Shown one piece after another: positions 9,006-17,930 of a stretch of 64,000 nt of DNA (its first letter is position 1; each line of letters opens with the position of its first letter). Made by a program: the position numbers and the translations under genes. Under the pieces are notes generated by a model. That model was not told the origin of the DNA. It saw only the letters and a program-made list of their open reading frames with translations, and ran no database searches. Location of the stretch: the NCBI GenBank assembly GCA_052061695.1, contig JBPZEY010000001.1. One strand, 5' to 3'. The stretch comes from Alkalicoccus luteus (GTDB taxonomy: Bacteria; Bacillota; Bacilli; Bacillales; Salisediminibacteriaceae).

Positions 9006-9011
9006 CCAGAT

Positions 9012-9038
9012 GCCCCGCGCTGCTCAGCAGATGCGGGG
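9012..9038. terminator. Hairpin between convergent nadK and ytcJ
   Basis: CCCCGC and GCGGGG arms with an inner CTGCT/AGCAG pairing lie between the nadK stop and the ytcJ stop. The tail on either strand is only weakly T-rich, so termination efficiency is uncertain. Confidence 0.5.
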
Positions 9039-10634
9039 TTACTGCTGTTCTGCACATTCCGGATTGCGGTGATAGACAATCGTATCATCCACTACTGTCA
9101 TCACCGTTTTGACGTGCAGCCACTCATCAGGCTCCAGTAATGAAAGATCCCTGCTCAAGACGGTAAAGTCAGCTCGGTAGCCTGGCTTTACCATCCCCGC
9201 TTTATGTTCTTCGGAAACGGCCGCCGCACTCCCTGACGTAAACAGGCGCAGCGCCTCAAAGAGCGTGAGCTTTTGATCAGGAAGCCATCCCTCATGAGCT
9301 TCATCGTGGCGCCGGCGCGTAACCGCGGCATGAATACCAAGCAGCGGATCGACCGGTTCGATCGGGGCATCCGAGCCACCCGCACAGATCAATCCGTCCT
9401 CGAGCAGCGTTTTCCATGCAAATGAATGAGGGAGCCTGTCTTCCCCCAGTCGGTCCATTACCCATGGAAAATCAGAGGCCGTAAAGCGCGGCTGAATATC
9501 GAGCGCCACTTGCAGATTTCTCAGCCGGCTGCGAAGCTCGGGTGTCGTTACCTGCAAATGAATCAAGCGGTCTCGTTTCCCTGCCGGAGGCGGATCGTTC
9601 TCAATTGCTGTCACTGCCATCTCCAGCGCCTCATCTCCGATTGTATGCACGGCTACCGGCATTTGCAGCGTCCGTGCCTTTTTCACGATCGCTTCCAGCT
9701 GCTGCTGAGTATGTATCGCCACTCCTGATGTGTCCGCATCGGAATAAGGAGCTTTTAAGAGCGCGGTCCGCCCACCGAGTGCCCCGTCAGCAAACAATTT
9801 TATCGATCCCGGCTGCAGAAATTCCGATTCGGGAAATGAATCCAGCACATCGACAGCTTCATGGTGTACCAGTAAATTGGTCCGGAATTTTCGATGGGGT
9901 CCAATTACCTCCCGAAAGACAGAAGCCGTTTCTTCCGGCTTGTTGTAATAAAACAGATCCTCCGTATGTCCACCGGTAAAGCCATGCTGATACAGATCAG
10001 CAAGCGCCGTTTCCAGGGCGCGCTTCACATAATTCCGGTCGATCTTAGGTAAATAAGGCTTAATCAATTCCTGTGCCTGGTCGTGTAAATAACCAGTCGG
10101 CTCTCCATCGTCCCAGCGTTCGATCCTTCCTCCTGCCGGTGACTGCGTTTCTTTTGAAACACCGGCAAGCTCAAGAGCAGCAGAATTTACCGCCATCGCA
10201 TGCCTGCACACTCGTGTAATCATGATCGGTTTCGTCGCTGATATTTCGTCCAAAAACAACCTGTCCGGAACCGTCCGGTTTTCATATAAGTTTTCGTTAA
10301 AGCCTTCTGCGAGCACCCACTCGCCATCAGGTACTGCCGCAGCCTGCTGCTCGAGCAGTTTTTTCAGCTGATCCAGGCTTGTAACTGACGATACGTCCAG
10401 CTTCAGCAGCTTTTCCCCGTGGCCGATCATATGCAGATGGCTGTCGATAAAGCCCGGGTACAAAGCGCCTCCGCGAAGGTCGACTTCTTTATGAATCGAT
10501 GCCCCAAATTCCGAGCGCAGCGCTTTTTCTGAACCGATCGCTGCAACGATGCCGTTTTCCGTGAAAACAGCCTCCTCCCTTCGCTCTTCTTCTGTCATCG
10601 GTACAACTGTTCCTCCAAACCAAAGTGTCCCCAT
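9039..10634 (-). CDS. ytcJ: Metal-dependent amidohydrolase YtcJ
   Basis: A 531-aa amidohydrolase of the YtcJ/NfdA group. The N-terminal beta domain is followed by the metal-binding GFIDSHLHMIGHG. Further histidines lie in HTIGDEALEM, and an Asp in GGSDAPIEPVDPL closes the barrel as in other family members. These enzymes hydrolyse N-formyl or related amide bonds; the natural substrate here is unknown. AAAGGAGGAAAG precedes the ATG. It lies between nadK and thiI as in B. subtilis, but the spore protein gene sspA present at that place in B. subtilis was not found in the 250 bases upstream. Confidence 0.9.
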   Translation of the reverse strand: MGTLWFGGTVVPMTEEERREEAVFTENGIVAAIGSEKALRSEFGASIHKEVDLRGGALYPGFIDSHLHMIGHGEKLLKLDVSSVTSLDQLKKLLEQQAAAVPDGEWVLAEGFNENLYENRTVPDRLFLDEISATKPIMITRVCRHAMAVNSAALELAGVSKETQSPAGGRIERWDDGEPTGYLHDQAQELIKPYLPKIDRNYVKRALETALADLYQHGFTGGHTEDLFYYNKPEETASVFREVIGPHRKFRTNLLVHHEAVDVLDSFPESEFLQPGSIKLFADGALGGRTALLKAPYSDADTSGVAIHTQQQLEAIVKKARTLQMPVAVHTIGDEALEMAVTAIENDPPPAGKRDRLIHLQVTTPELRSRLRNLQVALDIQPRFTASDFPWVMDRLGEDRLPHSFAWKTLLEDGLICAGGSDAPIEPVDPLLGIHAAVTRRRHDEAHEGWLPDQKLTLFEALRLFTSGSAAAVSEEHKAGMVKPGYRADFTVLSRDLSLLEPDEWLHVKTVMTVVDDTIVYHRNPECAEQQ

Positions 10635-10838
10635 TTCCGCTTTCCTCCTTTACCTTTCTATTATGGCGTTATCGAGCCATCTCCTGCAAGCAGTAGCCTC
10701 CTATTTGCACACAGAACAACGGTATACACCTCCAGTTTCCTTACACGGCGACCAACGCCGCTGCAGGTTATCCAAAACCGTTCTGCCCGGCAGGCGGACA
10801 GACGACTGGCATGCTTTGGCAGAGCCAGCGCTCCCTAT

Positions 10839-10873
10839 CAAAAAAAGCAGAATCCCTTCTCAAAGATTCTGCC
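10839..10873 (-). terminator. thiI terminator
   Basis: On the minus strand GCAGAATC/GATTCTGC forms a stem that is followed directly by seven T residues, 15 bases after the thiI stop. A textbook Rho-independent terminator for nifZ-thiI. Confidence 0.9.
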
Positions 10874-10887
10874 TGCCGCAGCGGACC

Positions 10888-12099
10888 TTAAAAAAGGTCC
10901 TCCAGTTCTTTATCCTGCTTTGTTCTGCCGTCAATCGTCCGGACCTCGGTTCGTTCAACTGCATCCGCTACGATATCATCGATTGCGAGAAAACTTTCAT
11001 AGTAGGCTACTTTCTCAGCGTTTGGTTTCGTCTTCGGATCAGCCGGAAGAAAAATCGTGCAGCAGTCCTCAAAAGGACGAATCGATATATCGTATGTGCC
11101 GACCTCCCGGGCTTTTTCAGTGATCTCCAGTTTATCTTGTGTGATCAGCGGCCTGAGAACCGGCATCGACGTCACCTGATTGATCGCATACATGCTGTCT
11201 AACGTTTGGCTTGCCACTTGACCAAGGCTTTCCCCGCTGATCAGCGCCTTGATGTCCTCAGCATTCGCCAGCTGTTCCGCCATTCGCAGCATAAAGCGCC
11301 TCATCACGGTGATCTCTACATTATCCGGCACCTGCTGATGTATCGCCAGCTGTGCTTCTGTAAATGGGACCACGTGCAGCTTCACCGGTCCCCCATACTC
11401 AGAAAGGACAGCTGCAAGGTCCTCCACCTTCTGCTTAGCCTGAGGGCTTGTGTATGGCGGACTGTGAAAATGGATAGCTTCAAGCGTTACTCCCCGCTTC
11501 ATCGCTTCAAAACCAGCAACCGGACTGTCTATTCCACCCGACAGAAGCAAAAGGGCACGACCGCCGGTTCCAGTCGGCAGTCCGCCTGCTCCCTTGTATT
11601 TTTTCCCAGTGATTGACGTCCCTTCCTGGCGAATTTCCACGAACAGCTCCACATCCGGATGGTGCACGTCTACGGCCAGCTCAGAAAATTGCTGCAGCAC
11701 ATACTTGCCGATCACCTGGTTCATTTCCTGAGAACCGGTTGGGAATTTTTTATCAATTCGCCGGCATGACACCTTAAACGTACGTTTCCCCTGGTTAACA
11801 GCGGATGAAATCGCGGCTGCCGCTCCCTTTTTTATATCGGCTTCGATGTTGGCCGTTCGAACGACGGGACTGACAGAGGAAATGCCGAAAACGTGGCGCA
11901 GGGCTTCCAGTACCTTTGCTCCATCCTCTCCGTTCAGCTCCACATAAAGCCTCCCAAACGTTCTTGATGTTGCTGCTTGCGGAAAACGGTGCTGCAGCAG
12001 CTGTTGAATGGTTTTTTCCAGGCGCCGTTCGAATTTTTTCCGGTTACGCCCTTTTATCGCAAGCTCCGCATAGCGGATCAGTATCGCATCTTCATTCAT
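10888..12099 (-). CDS. thiI: tRNA 4-thiouridine synthase / thiamine sulfur transferase ThiI
   Basis: Adenylates U8 of tRNA and transfers sulfur to form 4-thiouridine, and can act in thiamine thiazole synthesis. The N-terminal half contains the ferredoxin-like and THUMP domains (FKVSCRRIDKKFPTGSQEMN). The PP-loop ATP pyrophosphatase motif is LLLSGGIDSPVAG. Cysteines in FEDCCTIFLP are in the usual C-terminal place. It lacks the rhodanese domain of enteric ThiI, as Bacillus proteins do, and so receives sulfur directly from its own desulfurase. The start overlaps the stop of the upstream cysteine desulfurase gene by four bases, indicating translational coupling. Confidence 0.97.
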   Translation of the reverse strand: MNEDAILIRYAELAIKGRNRKKFERRLEKTIQQLLQHRFPQAATSRTFGRLYVELNGEDGAKVLEALRHVFGISSVSPVVRTANIEADIKKGAAAAISSAVNQGKRTFKVSCRRIDKKFPTGSQEMNQVIGKYVLQQFSELAVDVHHPDVELFVEIRQEGTSITGKKYKGAGGLPTGTGGRALLLLSGGIDSPVAGFEAMKRGVTLEAIHFHSPPYTSPQAKQKVEDLAAVLSEYGGPVKLHVVPFTEAQLAIHQQVPDNVEITVMRRFMLRMAEQLANAEDIKALISGESLGQVASQTLDSMYAINQVTSMPVLRPLITQDKLEITEKAREVGTYDISIRPFEDCCTIFLPADPKTKPNAEKVAYYESFLAIDDIVADAVERTEVRTIDGRTKQDKELEDLF

Positions 12100-13244
12100 G
12101 TTCCTGCTCCTTTCGCTGCCGCCACTTGAGGGACAGTCTGCTCCCAGGCCTCAATGAAAGAATGGACCTCAGCTGCAGTAGTCAGTCCGGACAGCGAAAT
12201 CCGCACTGCACTTTCTGCTACAGCCTGATCGGCTCCCATCTCTTTAAGGACGCTGCTTTCGTTCGATGTTTTTGACGAGCAAGCGCTTGTCGTAGAAATA
12301 TAGATATCCTTTTCTTCAAGCGCGTGAACGATCGTTTCTGCCATCCTTCCCGGACAGGAAACGTTTAATATATGCGGTGCCCGTTCCGCAGGTGAGTTGA
12401 TGACTACTTCCGGTCGTGAAGCAAAAAATGCTTCGAGCTGCACGTTCAGCTCCCGCATATGAGCAGCGTGTTCCACCTGGTTTTCCACGGCGAGGCGAAG
12501 TGCTTTTACAGCGGCTGCTGCTCCAGCTGGATTCTCCGTCCCTGCTCGTGCACCAGCTTCCTGTCCTCCTCCGAACAAGAGCGGCATGATGTGCCTTGTA
12601 TCACGGTAAAGCAATAATCCTGTACCTTTTAAGCCGTGTATTTTATGCGCCGAGAGTGACAGAGAGTCTGCCCCGCTCTGTTGAAATGACACTGGAATCT
12701 TTCCGATTGCCTGAACAGCATCGACATGAAAATGAACAGTTGGATATTGCTTCAGCATTCGTCCGACTGCCTCAATCGGCATGATCGCACCTGTTTCATT
12801 ATTGACATGCATCAAACTGACGAGAATGGTATCCTTCCGAAGCGCCTTCTCTATAGATGAGACGGTTACTTCTCCATTCGTATGAGGAGGAACACGCGTC
12901 ACCTCAAAGCCCTGCCGTTCCAGGTAAGCTGCTGATTCTAAAATGGACGGATGCTCCAGCGAGGAAATGACGAGATGCTTGCCTCTGCTTTGTCTTGCAT
13001 ATGCCGTCCCCTGCACGGCCAGGTTATTTGATTCCGTCGCACCGGATGTAAAGACGACGTGCTGTTGTTTTGCCTCCAGAAATTCCCCTGCTTTGGCACG
13101 TGCTTTCTCAAGCAGAGCTGCTGCGTGTCCGCCGAGCTTATGAAGCGAAGATGGGTTGCCAAAGTAGCTGGTGGACGCTCGCGTGAACGTCTCAACTACT
13201 TCTTCGTGCGGCATAGTCGTGGCGCTGTTATCCAAATAAATCAT
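12096..13244 (-). CDS. nifZ: Cysteine desulfurase NifZ dedicated to ThiI
   Basis: PLP-dependent class V aminotransferase-fold enzyme releasing sulfur from cysteine. MIYLDNSATT opens the protein, the PLP lysine is in LSAHKIHGLKGTG, and the persulfide cysteine in STTSACSSKTS near residue 320. Length of 382 aa is typical. Its four-base overlap with thiI and the matching B. subtilis arrangement indicate that it supplies sulfur for 4-thiouridine in tRNA. The ribosome site is a run of G residues (GGGGGGG) about 9 bases upstream of the ATG, which is unusual but usable. The braB gene that follows in B. subtilis is not here. Confidence 0.96.
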   Translation of the reverse strand: MIYLDNSATTMPHEEVVETFTRASTSYFGNPSSLHKLGGHAAALLEKARAKAGEFLEAKQQHVVFTSGATESNNLAVQGTAYARQSRGKHLVISSLEHPSILESAAYLERQGFEVTRVPPHTNGEVTVSSIEKALRKDTILVSLMHVNNETGAIMPIEAVGRMLKQYPTVHFHVDAVQAIGKIPVSFQQSGADSLSLSAHKIHGLKGTGLLLYRDTRHIMPLLFGGGQEAGARAGTENPAGAAAAVKALRLAVENQVEHAAHMRELNVQLEAFFASRPEVVINSPAERAPHILNVSCPGRMAETIVHALEEKDIYISTTSACSSKTSNESSVLKEMGADQAVAESAVRISLSGLTTAAEVHSFIEAWEQTVPQVAAAKGAGT

Positions 13245-13407
13245 GATTGCTGATGCCCCCCCGTGCGTTTATTCACCGGAAAATCCTATCATACATAGAC
13301 CCGCTTTTCCAGCCCCACTTTTTACCCAGCGAGCCAGGCGTCAGACACATGCCCGCTGGTATTTCGATGAATAAGCAGCAGGCTTCCCATTCTCCTTCCA
13401 AGCAAAA

Positions 13408-13429
13408 AAACGAGCCGTTGGGCTCGTTT
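13408..13429. terminator. Terminator hairpin beside repeat copy A
   Basis: AAACGAGCC and GGCTCGTTT arms with a GTTG loop. On the minus strand it is followed by seven T residues, so it would end transcripts coming from the small gene at 13580-13987. Copy A of the dispersed repeat lies between that gene and this hairpin. On the plus strand the hairpin is followed by TTTCCAG, where the repeat begins. Confidence 0.8.
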
Positions 13430-13430
13430 C

Positions 13431-13565
13431 CAGCATGTTGATAACGTTTTATGAATGACTGCTGTCTGCGGACATTTGCTTTCCGGAGGGAACGGGATCG
13501 GCTTCCTTCGTGGTGTCCACCGGATCTTCGCCTCGTTTTCGAATTCGACGCTTCGGTGAAGGGAT
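13431..13565 (+). repeat. Dispersed repeat, copy A (short, 3'-truncated)
   Basis: Shares with copies B and C the 5' start (CAG-TGT-GATA pattern), a CTGCGGAC block, CTTTCCGGAGGGAACGGG and GGATCTTCGCCTCGTT. The similarity stops about 135 bases in. With the hairpin at 13408-13429 it fills most of the 335-base gap between nifZ and the gene at 13580. Nothing else was seen in that gap. Confidence 0.8.
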
Positions 13566-13579
13566 GCCGGTGCACTTGA

Positions 13580-13987
13580 CTACTCGTCTATTGCTTCTAA
13601 TTCCTCGAGGAAAGCAAGCAGGTCATCGATTGACATTCGCTGATCAGGCGCGGCTTCACGGATGTCCTCAACTTCAAGCCCTTGATCCTTAATCTTCTCA
13701 ATCAGCTGCTCCGGTACGTCTTCGAGCTCTGTCTTTTCTAAATCTTCGCTTTCTTCTTCAACTGCTGCAGGCGGCTCATCAGCTGGATCTGGATCTGGTT
13801 CTGCTGCTGCAGCTGGTTCATCATCCGGCTGCTGCGCATAAAAGTCTACCAATTCCTGTTCTTCCTCTGAAAGAGCTGTTTCAGCCTGATCGGATCCGCT
13901 TGGTTCAAATACGGTCATCAATAGCACGCCCCAGACCGCCGCACAGACTGCCCCAGTACCACCGATTATCAACCATTCCTTCTTCAC
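13580..13987 (-). CDS. Small membrane-anchored acidic protein, function unknown
   Basis: 135 aa. The N-terminus (MKKEWLIIGGTGAVCAAVWGVLLM) is one membrane segment; the rest is very acidic, with a stretch of Asp, Glu, Pro and Ala (residues about 55-85) and an acidic C-terminal part that could be helical. The start is a GTG preceded by GGAAGGAC. I do not recognise a family. It lies between ezrA and nifZ on the same strand. The acidic, proline-rich extracytoplasmic linker is what one would expect of an exported domain in a salt-adapted bacillus. Its transcript's 3' end carries repeat copy A before the terminator. Confidence 0.75.
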   Translation of the reverse strand: MKKEWLIIGGTGAVCAAVWGVLLMTVFEPSGSDQAETALSEEEQELVDFYAQQPDDEPAAAAEPDPDPADEPPAAVEEESEDLEKTELEDVPEQLIEKIKDQGLEVEDIREAAPDQRMSIDDLLAFLEELEAIDE

Positions 13988-14129
13988 GCTGCTTCAGTCC
14001 TTCCGCCTCACATGATATTGGTACTATTATACCCCTTATCGGCACAAATTCAACTACAGTGAACGTTTTGTATGAAATTAGCAGCTGGAAATACGTATAA
14101 GCTGTCCGAGAATAAGAGACAATTTCAAA

Positions 14130-14161
14130 GCCAGACAACGGGATCTCCCCCGCTGTCTGGC
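14130..14161 (-). terminator. ezrA terminator
   Basis: GCCAGACAGCGGG pairs with CCCGTTGTCTGGC, immediately past the ezrA stop, followed by TTTG on the minus strand. It reads as the end of the ezrA transcript. Confidence 0.75.
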
Positions 14162-14168
14162 TCTGCAG

Positions 14169-15881
14169 TCAGGCGTTGCCTGCTTTACTGTTCCATTCTG
14201 TCGACGTGCCATTTACTTTGTCCAGTACCTGCTTGTCGACTTTTTCGACGCCTTTTACCGAAAGCTCAACTGCTTCCTCATAATGGCCCTGGCGAAACCG
14301 GTCTTCTGCTTGAAGCAGCAGAATTTGAACCTCGTCATGCTTCGTGCGGTAACGGTTGCCATATTGAATTACCCGCTCAGCAAGCTCCCCATCTGCAACC
14401 ATTTTATCAACCATCGCCGCAGCTTTATCAATTTCAGAAGCTGCCTCTGACACCGCACGGCGCACGTCCTCCATGACAAGCGGCGCCTCTTCCAGCTGGG
14501 CTTCTGCCTGCGAAAGCTGTTTCTCCGCTTCCAGCAGCTGATTCTTTGTCAGATCCGGCACTCTTGGCAGGGAGCAGCGGTCGACCCGGCGTTTAATTCC
14601 CCGAAGGTAGCGCCTCTTTTCCGCAACCGTTTCGACTGCCTTCAGCTCATCCTCGCGAAGATGCCCAAGGTTTACCTTCATATCTTCCAGCGCTGCTTCC
14701 ACTTCAGCAATATCGGCATCAAGCTCCTTCAGCCTGACTTGAATAGCAGAAAAAGACTGATTGCGCTCTTCTTTTGAAGCTTCGAGTACGCGAAAAGCGG
14801 AGACAAGCTCTTTCCACTTCTTTTCACTTGCGGCAAGCTCTGCTTCTTCCTTTTCCGACAGCTGATAGCTGAGCCTGACAGTTTCCAGCTCTTCTTTCAT
14901 CGCTTCAATCAGCTGACCTGCCTGCTCGAGCTTTGCCGCTGTTTCCGGCAACGCGGTTTCTGCATCCTGGCGCGCAACGGCTTCTTCTTCCAGTTTGCCG
15001 TAAATATGCTGAAGATCCTGCTCCACTTCATCCAACAGCAGCGATGAACTGGCGACATCGAGCTCCTCCAGTGCTTCTTCTGCATTGGCACACTTTGCTT
15101 CCAGATCTTTTTGAAGCGGCTCCAGATCCAGCAGTTCAACCGGATAGCCCTGCTCCTTCATTTCTGCTATGCCGTCCCCAAGCTCGCGCAGCTGAGCGGG
15201 AACGTCACGTTTTACTTTCAGCTGCAGCGCTGGCAGCTCATCGATCAGTTTATTGATGCGGTCCAGTGCTTCCCGGACACCCTGGAGTGTTTCTCTAGCC
15301 TGAAAATAGTTGCCCTCTTCCGTCTGCACATGGAACACGGAGAAGTTCCCGTGGGCTGCCTCAAGCTCGCTGTCAATCCGTTCAGCGGCAGTGCCAAGCG
15401 AGCCCCGATGGACCCAAAGCTTCTTTTTCGTTTCCTGATAGTACTCTTCTACACGTTGAATATCATGCCGGTTCTGTTCTTCACTATGTACAAGCTCGTG
15501 CACTTCATGAATCAGATCGTTAATATGTGCTTCAATCGCGGAAAGCGCCTCTTCCACCACGCCTATCAGCTGACGGGCTCTGCCGAAGCGGTACCGGTTA
15601 GCTGCTTCTTCGATGTCAAAAAGCTTTTCTTCAATGTCTGGAAGCTGAACGGTTACAATCTCGTCCCATTCGCGCCGCCATTCATTGAACCGCTCTTCGG
15701 TCTCCCCGGAGAGTTTCAGTCCTTTCATCTTAGACAGCTCTTCGGTTACGGGCCGGTTCATCAGCTCCACTTTCCGTCCGCCTAGCCGGTCCACGTCTTT
15801 GAAAATGTTCCTGCGTGCCAGTGCCCCATAAATAATACCTGCAAGGAGCAGGGCAATTACTGCATAAATTACATAGCTCAT
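14169..15881 (-). CDS. ezrA: Septation ring formation regulator EzrA
   Basis: Negative regulator and septum-associated spacer of FtsZ-ring assembly. The protein has one N-terminal membrane segment (MSYVIYAVIALLLAGIIYGAL) and then about 540 residues of charged heptad-rich coiled coil, the EzrA layout. Length of 570 aa is close to the B. subtilis protein. GGAGGG lies five bases before the ATG. It is divergent from hisJ, with about 250 bases between them, as in B. subtilis. No deviations seen. Confidence 0.96.
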   Translation of the reverse strand: MSYVIYAVIALLLAGIIYGALARRNIFKDVDRLGGRKVELMNRPVTEELSKMKGLKLSGETEERFNEWRREWDEIVTVQLPDIEEKLFDIEEAANRYRFGRARQLIGVVEEALSAIEAHINDLIHEVHELVHSEEQNRHDIQRVEEYYQETKKKLWVHRGSLGTAAERIDSELEAAHGNFSVFHVQTEEGNYFQARETLQGVREALDRINKLIDELPALQLKVKRDVPAQLRELGDGIAEMKEQGYPVELLDLEPLQKDLEAKCANAEEALEELDVASSSLLLDEVEQDLQHIYGKLEEEAVARQDAETALPETAAKLEQAGQLIEAMKEELETVRLSYQLSEKEEAELAASEKKWKELVSAFRVLEASKEERNQSFSAIQVRLKELDADIAEVEAALEDMKVNLGHLREDELKAVETVAEKRRYLRGIKRRVDRCSLPRVPDLTKNQLLEAEKQLSQAEAQLEEAPLVMEDVRRAVSEAASEIDKAAAMVDKMVADGELAERVIQYGNRYRTKHDEVQILLLQAEDRFRQGHYEEAVELSVKGVEKVDKQVLDKVNGTSTEWNSKAGNA

Positions 15882-16133
15882 CAGAACCCTCCTTCGCCAG
15901 CCTGCTGCTTTAAAAACGTCCTGGACAGCGGTAAATATGTATATAGTCGTGCTATAATAAATGAATTGAAAAGCTTTCTTTTCCTATCTTATCATGACAG
16001 ACAAGGTTTGGAATAACTTATTCCATAATTTCTTTCAATTAATCTCCCTTTTTTATCCTTTTTACACGGAAAGTTGCTTCAATGCGAACAGCTGTCCGCA
16101 GCTGCATGCTATTTAATGAGAGGATGTTCCTGC

Positions 16134-16961
16134 TTGCACATTAAACACGACGCTCATATACACACTCCTTTTTGCCCGCACGGATCTGCGGATACGATGA
16201 ACGACTATGCAGAAGCCGCTCTCCGGGCGGGACTTCATGAAATTACCTTCACCGAACATGCGCCGCTCCCTGACGGCTTTGTTGACCCGGTTCCGCATCA
16301 GGACAGCAGTATGAAGGCCGCTGATCTGTCTCGTTACTTCGAAGCATGCCAAAAAATGAAACAGGAGTATGCCGGGCATCTGATCATACGGACAGGGCTT
16401 GAAGTCGATTATATCGACGGCTGGGAGAACGAAACGAAACGCTTCCTCGATCAGGCTGGACCATCCCTGGATGATGCGATTTTGTCGGTGCATTTCTTGC
16501 GCACAGACTCTGGCTACGTCTGTATGGATTACCATGAGGATACATTTGCAGAGCTGATCAAAGTCTGCGGCTCACTGGAAGAAGTGTATCAGCTGTATTA
16601 TAAAACGGTTCTTGCTTCCGCCTCTGCTGATTTAGGAAAGTGGAAGCCGGATCGGCTGGGTCATATTACGCTCGTACGTAAATTCCAGAAACAGTTTCCG
16701 CGAAGCTTTGACGACAGCCCCTGGATTCAGGCAGTCATCGATACAGCGGCAGAAAAAGAGCTGGCGCTTGATGTTAATACGGCCGGTCTTTATAAGCCTC
16801 TATGCGAAGAGCACTACCCGCCTGAAGAAGCACTCAAACACGCTCTCGCAAAGGGCGTCCGGCTCGTTTACGGCTCTGATGCGCATAAAAGCAGTCAAGT
16901 CGGTGCATCCCGCGCTGCTGTAGACGCATTTTTTACCGAGCAGAGCCCTTTCCACCTCTGA
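16134..16961 (+). CDS. hisJ: Histidinol-phosphatase, PHP family
   Basis: Dephosphorylates histidinol phosphate in histidine biosynthesis. PHP-domain metal ligands are visible: DAHIHTPFCPHG at the N-terminus, FTEHAPLP, a histidine in LSVHFLRTD, and YGSDAHKSSQVG near the C-terminus. The open frame extends upstream, but the homologous start is at a TTG (16134) with GAGAGGATG seven bases upstream, giving 275 aa, near the 268 aa of B. subtilis HisJ. An ATG at 16116 is a less likely alternative. It is monocistronic or read through into ytsP. An extended -10 for ytsP overlaps its end. Confidence 0.93.
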   Translation: MHIKHDAHIHTPFCPHGSADTMNDYAEAALRAGLHEITFTEHAPLPDGFVDPVPHQDSSMKAADLSRYFEACQKMKQEYAGHLIIRTGLEVDYIDGWENETKRFLDQAGPSLDDAILSVHFLRTDSGYVCMDYHEDTFAELIKVCGSLEEVYQLYYKTVLASASADLGKWKPDRLGHITLVRKFQKQFPRSFDDSPWIQAVIDTAAEKELALDVNTAGLYKPLCEEHYPPEEALKHALAKGVRLVYGSDAHKSSQVGASRAAVDAFFTEQSPFHL

Positions 16962-16969
16962 TGAGGCTG

Positions 16970-16978
16970 TGCTATAAT
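16970..16978 (+). promoter_or_regulatory. Extended -10 promoter for ytsP
   Basis: TGCTATAAT is a consensus TATAAT with the TG extension, 38 bases upstream of the ytsP ATG. No convincing -35 hexamer. Confidence 0.55.
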
Positions 16979-17015
16979 GCTCGTCATATACTTTATCTAA
17001 AAAGGATGATGACCC

Positions 17016-17495
17016 ATGTTTGAAGCTGTTACCACTTCCGGCACTCTTGAAGAGCAGTATTCGATGCTGTCCCGTCAGCTGGATGCACTCCTTGAGGGGG
17101 AGACGGATGTTACCGCGAATCTGAGTAATGCCTCTGCTCTACTCAATCAGTTCCTGAATGATGTCAACTGGGTCGGCTTTTACCTTTGGAAAAACGACGA
17201 ATTAATTCTTGGACCATTCCAGGGACTCCCGGCGTGTGTGCACATCGCCTACGGCAAAGGGGTTTGCGGCACGGCAGTCAGTGAGCAGAAAACGCAGCGG
17301 ATCGAAGATGTTCACGCTTTTCCCGGCCACATCGCATGTGACGCTGCTTCCAACTCCGAAATTGTTGTTCCATTATTTAAGGACGGAGAGATTTTCGGCG
17401 TGCTCGATATTGACAGTCCTTCTAAAGCCCGTTTTACTGAAACAGATCAGCAGGGCATTGAAGCCTTCGCAGCCGTTCTGGAAAAGCATTTGTAG
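17016..17495 (+). CDS. ytsP: Free methionine-(R)-sulfoxide reductase (GAF domain)
   Basis: A 159-aa single GAF domain. The three cysteines of the fRMsr family are present: one in LPACVHIAYGKG, one in GVCGTAVSE and one in HIACDAASNSEIV. The last is the catalytic cysteine and the whole segment is nearly that of E. coli fRMsr. It reduces free Met-R-sulfoxide using thioredoxin. AAGGATGATG precedes the ATG. It is between hisJ and rpsD as in B. subtilis. The complete cysteine set means it is likely an active enzyme and not only a ligand-binding GAF protein. Confidence 0.94.
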   Translation: MFEAVTTSGTLEEQYSMLSRQLDALLEGETDVTANLSNASALLNQFLNDVNWVGFYLWKNDELILGPFQGLPACVHIAYGKGVCGTAVSEQKTQRIEDVHAFPGHIACDAASNSEIVVPLFKDGEIFGVLDIDSPSKARFTETDQQGIEAFAAVLEKHL

Positions 17496-17567
17496 GAAAT
17501 AGTAAGAGCGCTCCCTGTCAGATAAACGCGGTGTCACGCTTCTTCAGGCAGCTGGCAATTAGGCAAA

Positions 17568-17596
17568 GGATCCGGCACAGCCGGGTCTTTTTTGTT
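17568..17596 (+). terminator. ytsP terminator
   Basis: GATCCGGC and GCCGGGTC with an ACA loop, followed by TTTTTTGTTTG, 75 bases past the ytsP stop. The bases from 17597 to 17715 hold no feature I can support. Confidence 0.85.
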
Positions 17597-17715
17597 TGCA
17601 GCCAGCACCATCATCGAAGAACCCGGCCCTGGCTGATTCTGAGACGTACGCCTCTGTCTGCTGGTGAAAAGCGCAGAGCTCTTTTAGGATACTCCTAATT
17701 ATCCGCAGTAAACTA

Positions 17716-17744
17716 TTGACACAACGGAAGCTTCATTATACACT
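17716..17744 (+). promoter_or_regulatory. rpsD promoter
   Basis: TTGACA at 17716-17721 and TACACT at 17739-17744, with 17 bases between them, about 190 bases upstream of rpsD. Confidence 0.75.
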
Positions 17745-17750
17745 GTACGT

Positions 17751-17930
17751 TGTGCAAATAAGACAGCCTGCGTAAACGGCTTTCAGTTCATTTCATTCCC
17801 GCGGAACGTCGAGGGGTATTGTGTAACCTCTAGCTGTCGAGGCGAAGATACCTAAAATGAAATGTCTGGGACTCGAGATTACGACCTGTTTATTTCACGA
17901 ATTCTTTTCAATAAAAAGGAGGAGCTATTT
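17751..17930 (+). ncRNA. rpsD 5' leader, probable S4 autoregulatory RNA
   Basis: A leader of about 180 bases lies between the rpsD promoter and start codon. It contains several complementary blocks, for example TTTCATTTCATT with AATGAAATG, and the segment CTGTCGAGGCGAAGATACC. In B. subtilis, rpsD is repressed translationally by S4 binding its own leader; length and position here agree. I could not fold it or compare it with the Rfam model. Confidence 0.65.

Noticed and set aside
9426..9979. Plus-strand frames over ytcJ
   Set aside because: Overlapping antisense frames with no motif; ytcJ has intact metal-binding residues.
15111..15785. 224-codon plus-strand frame over ezrA
   Set aside because: Antisense to a coiled-coil gene; such genes often leave long frames on the opposite strand.
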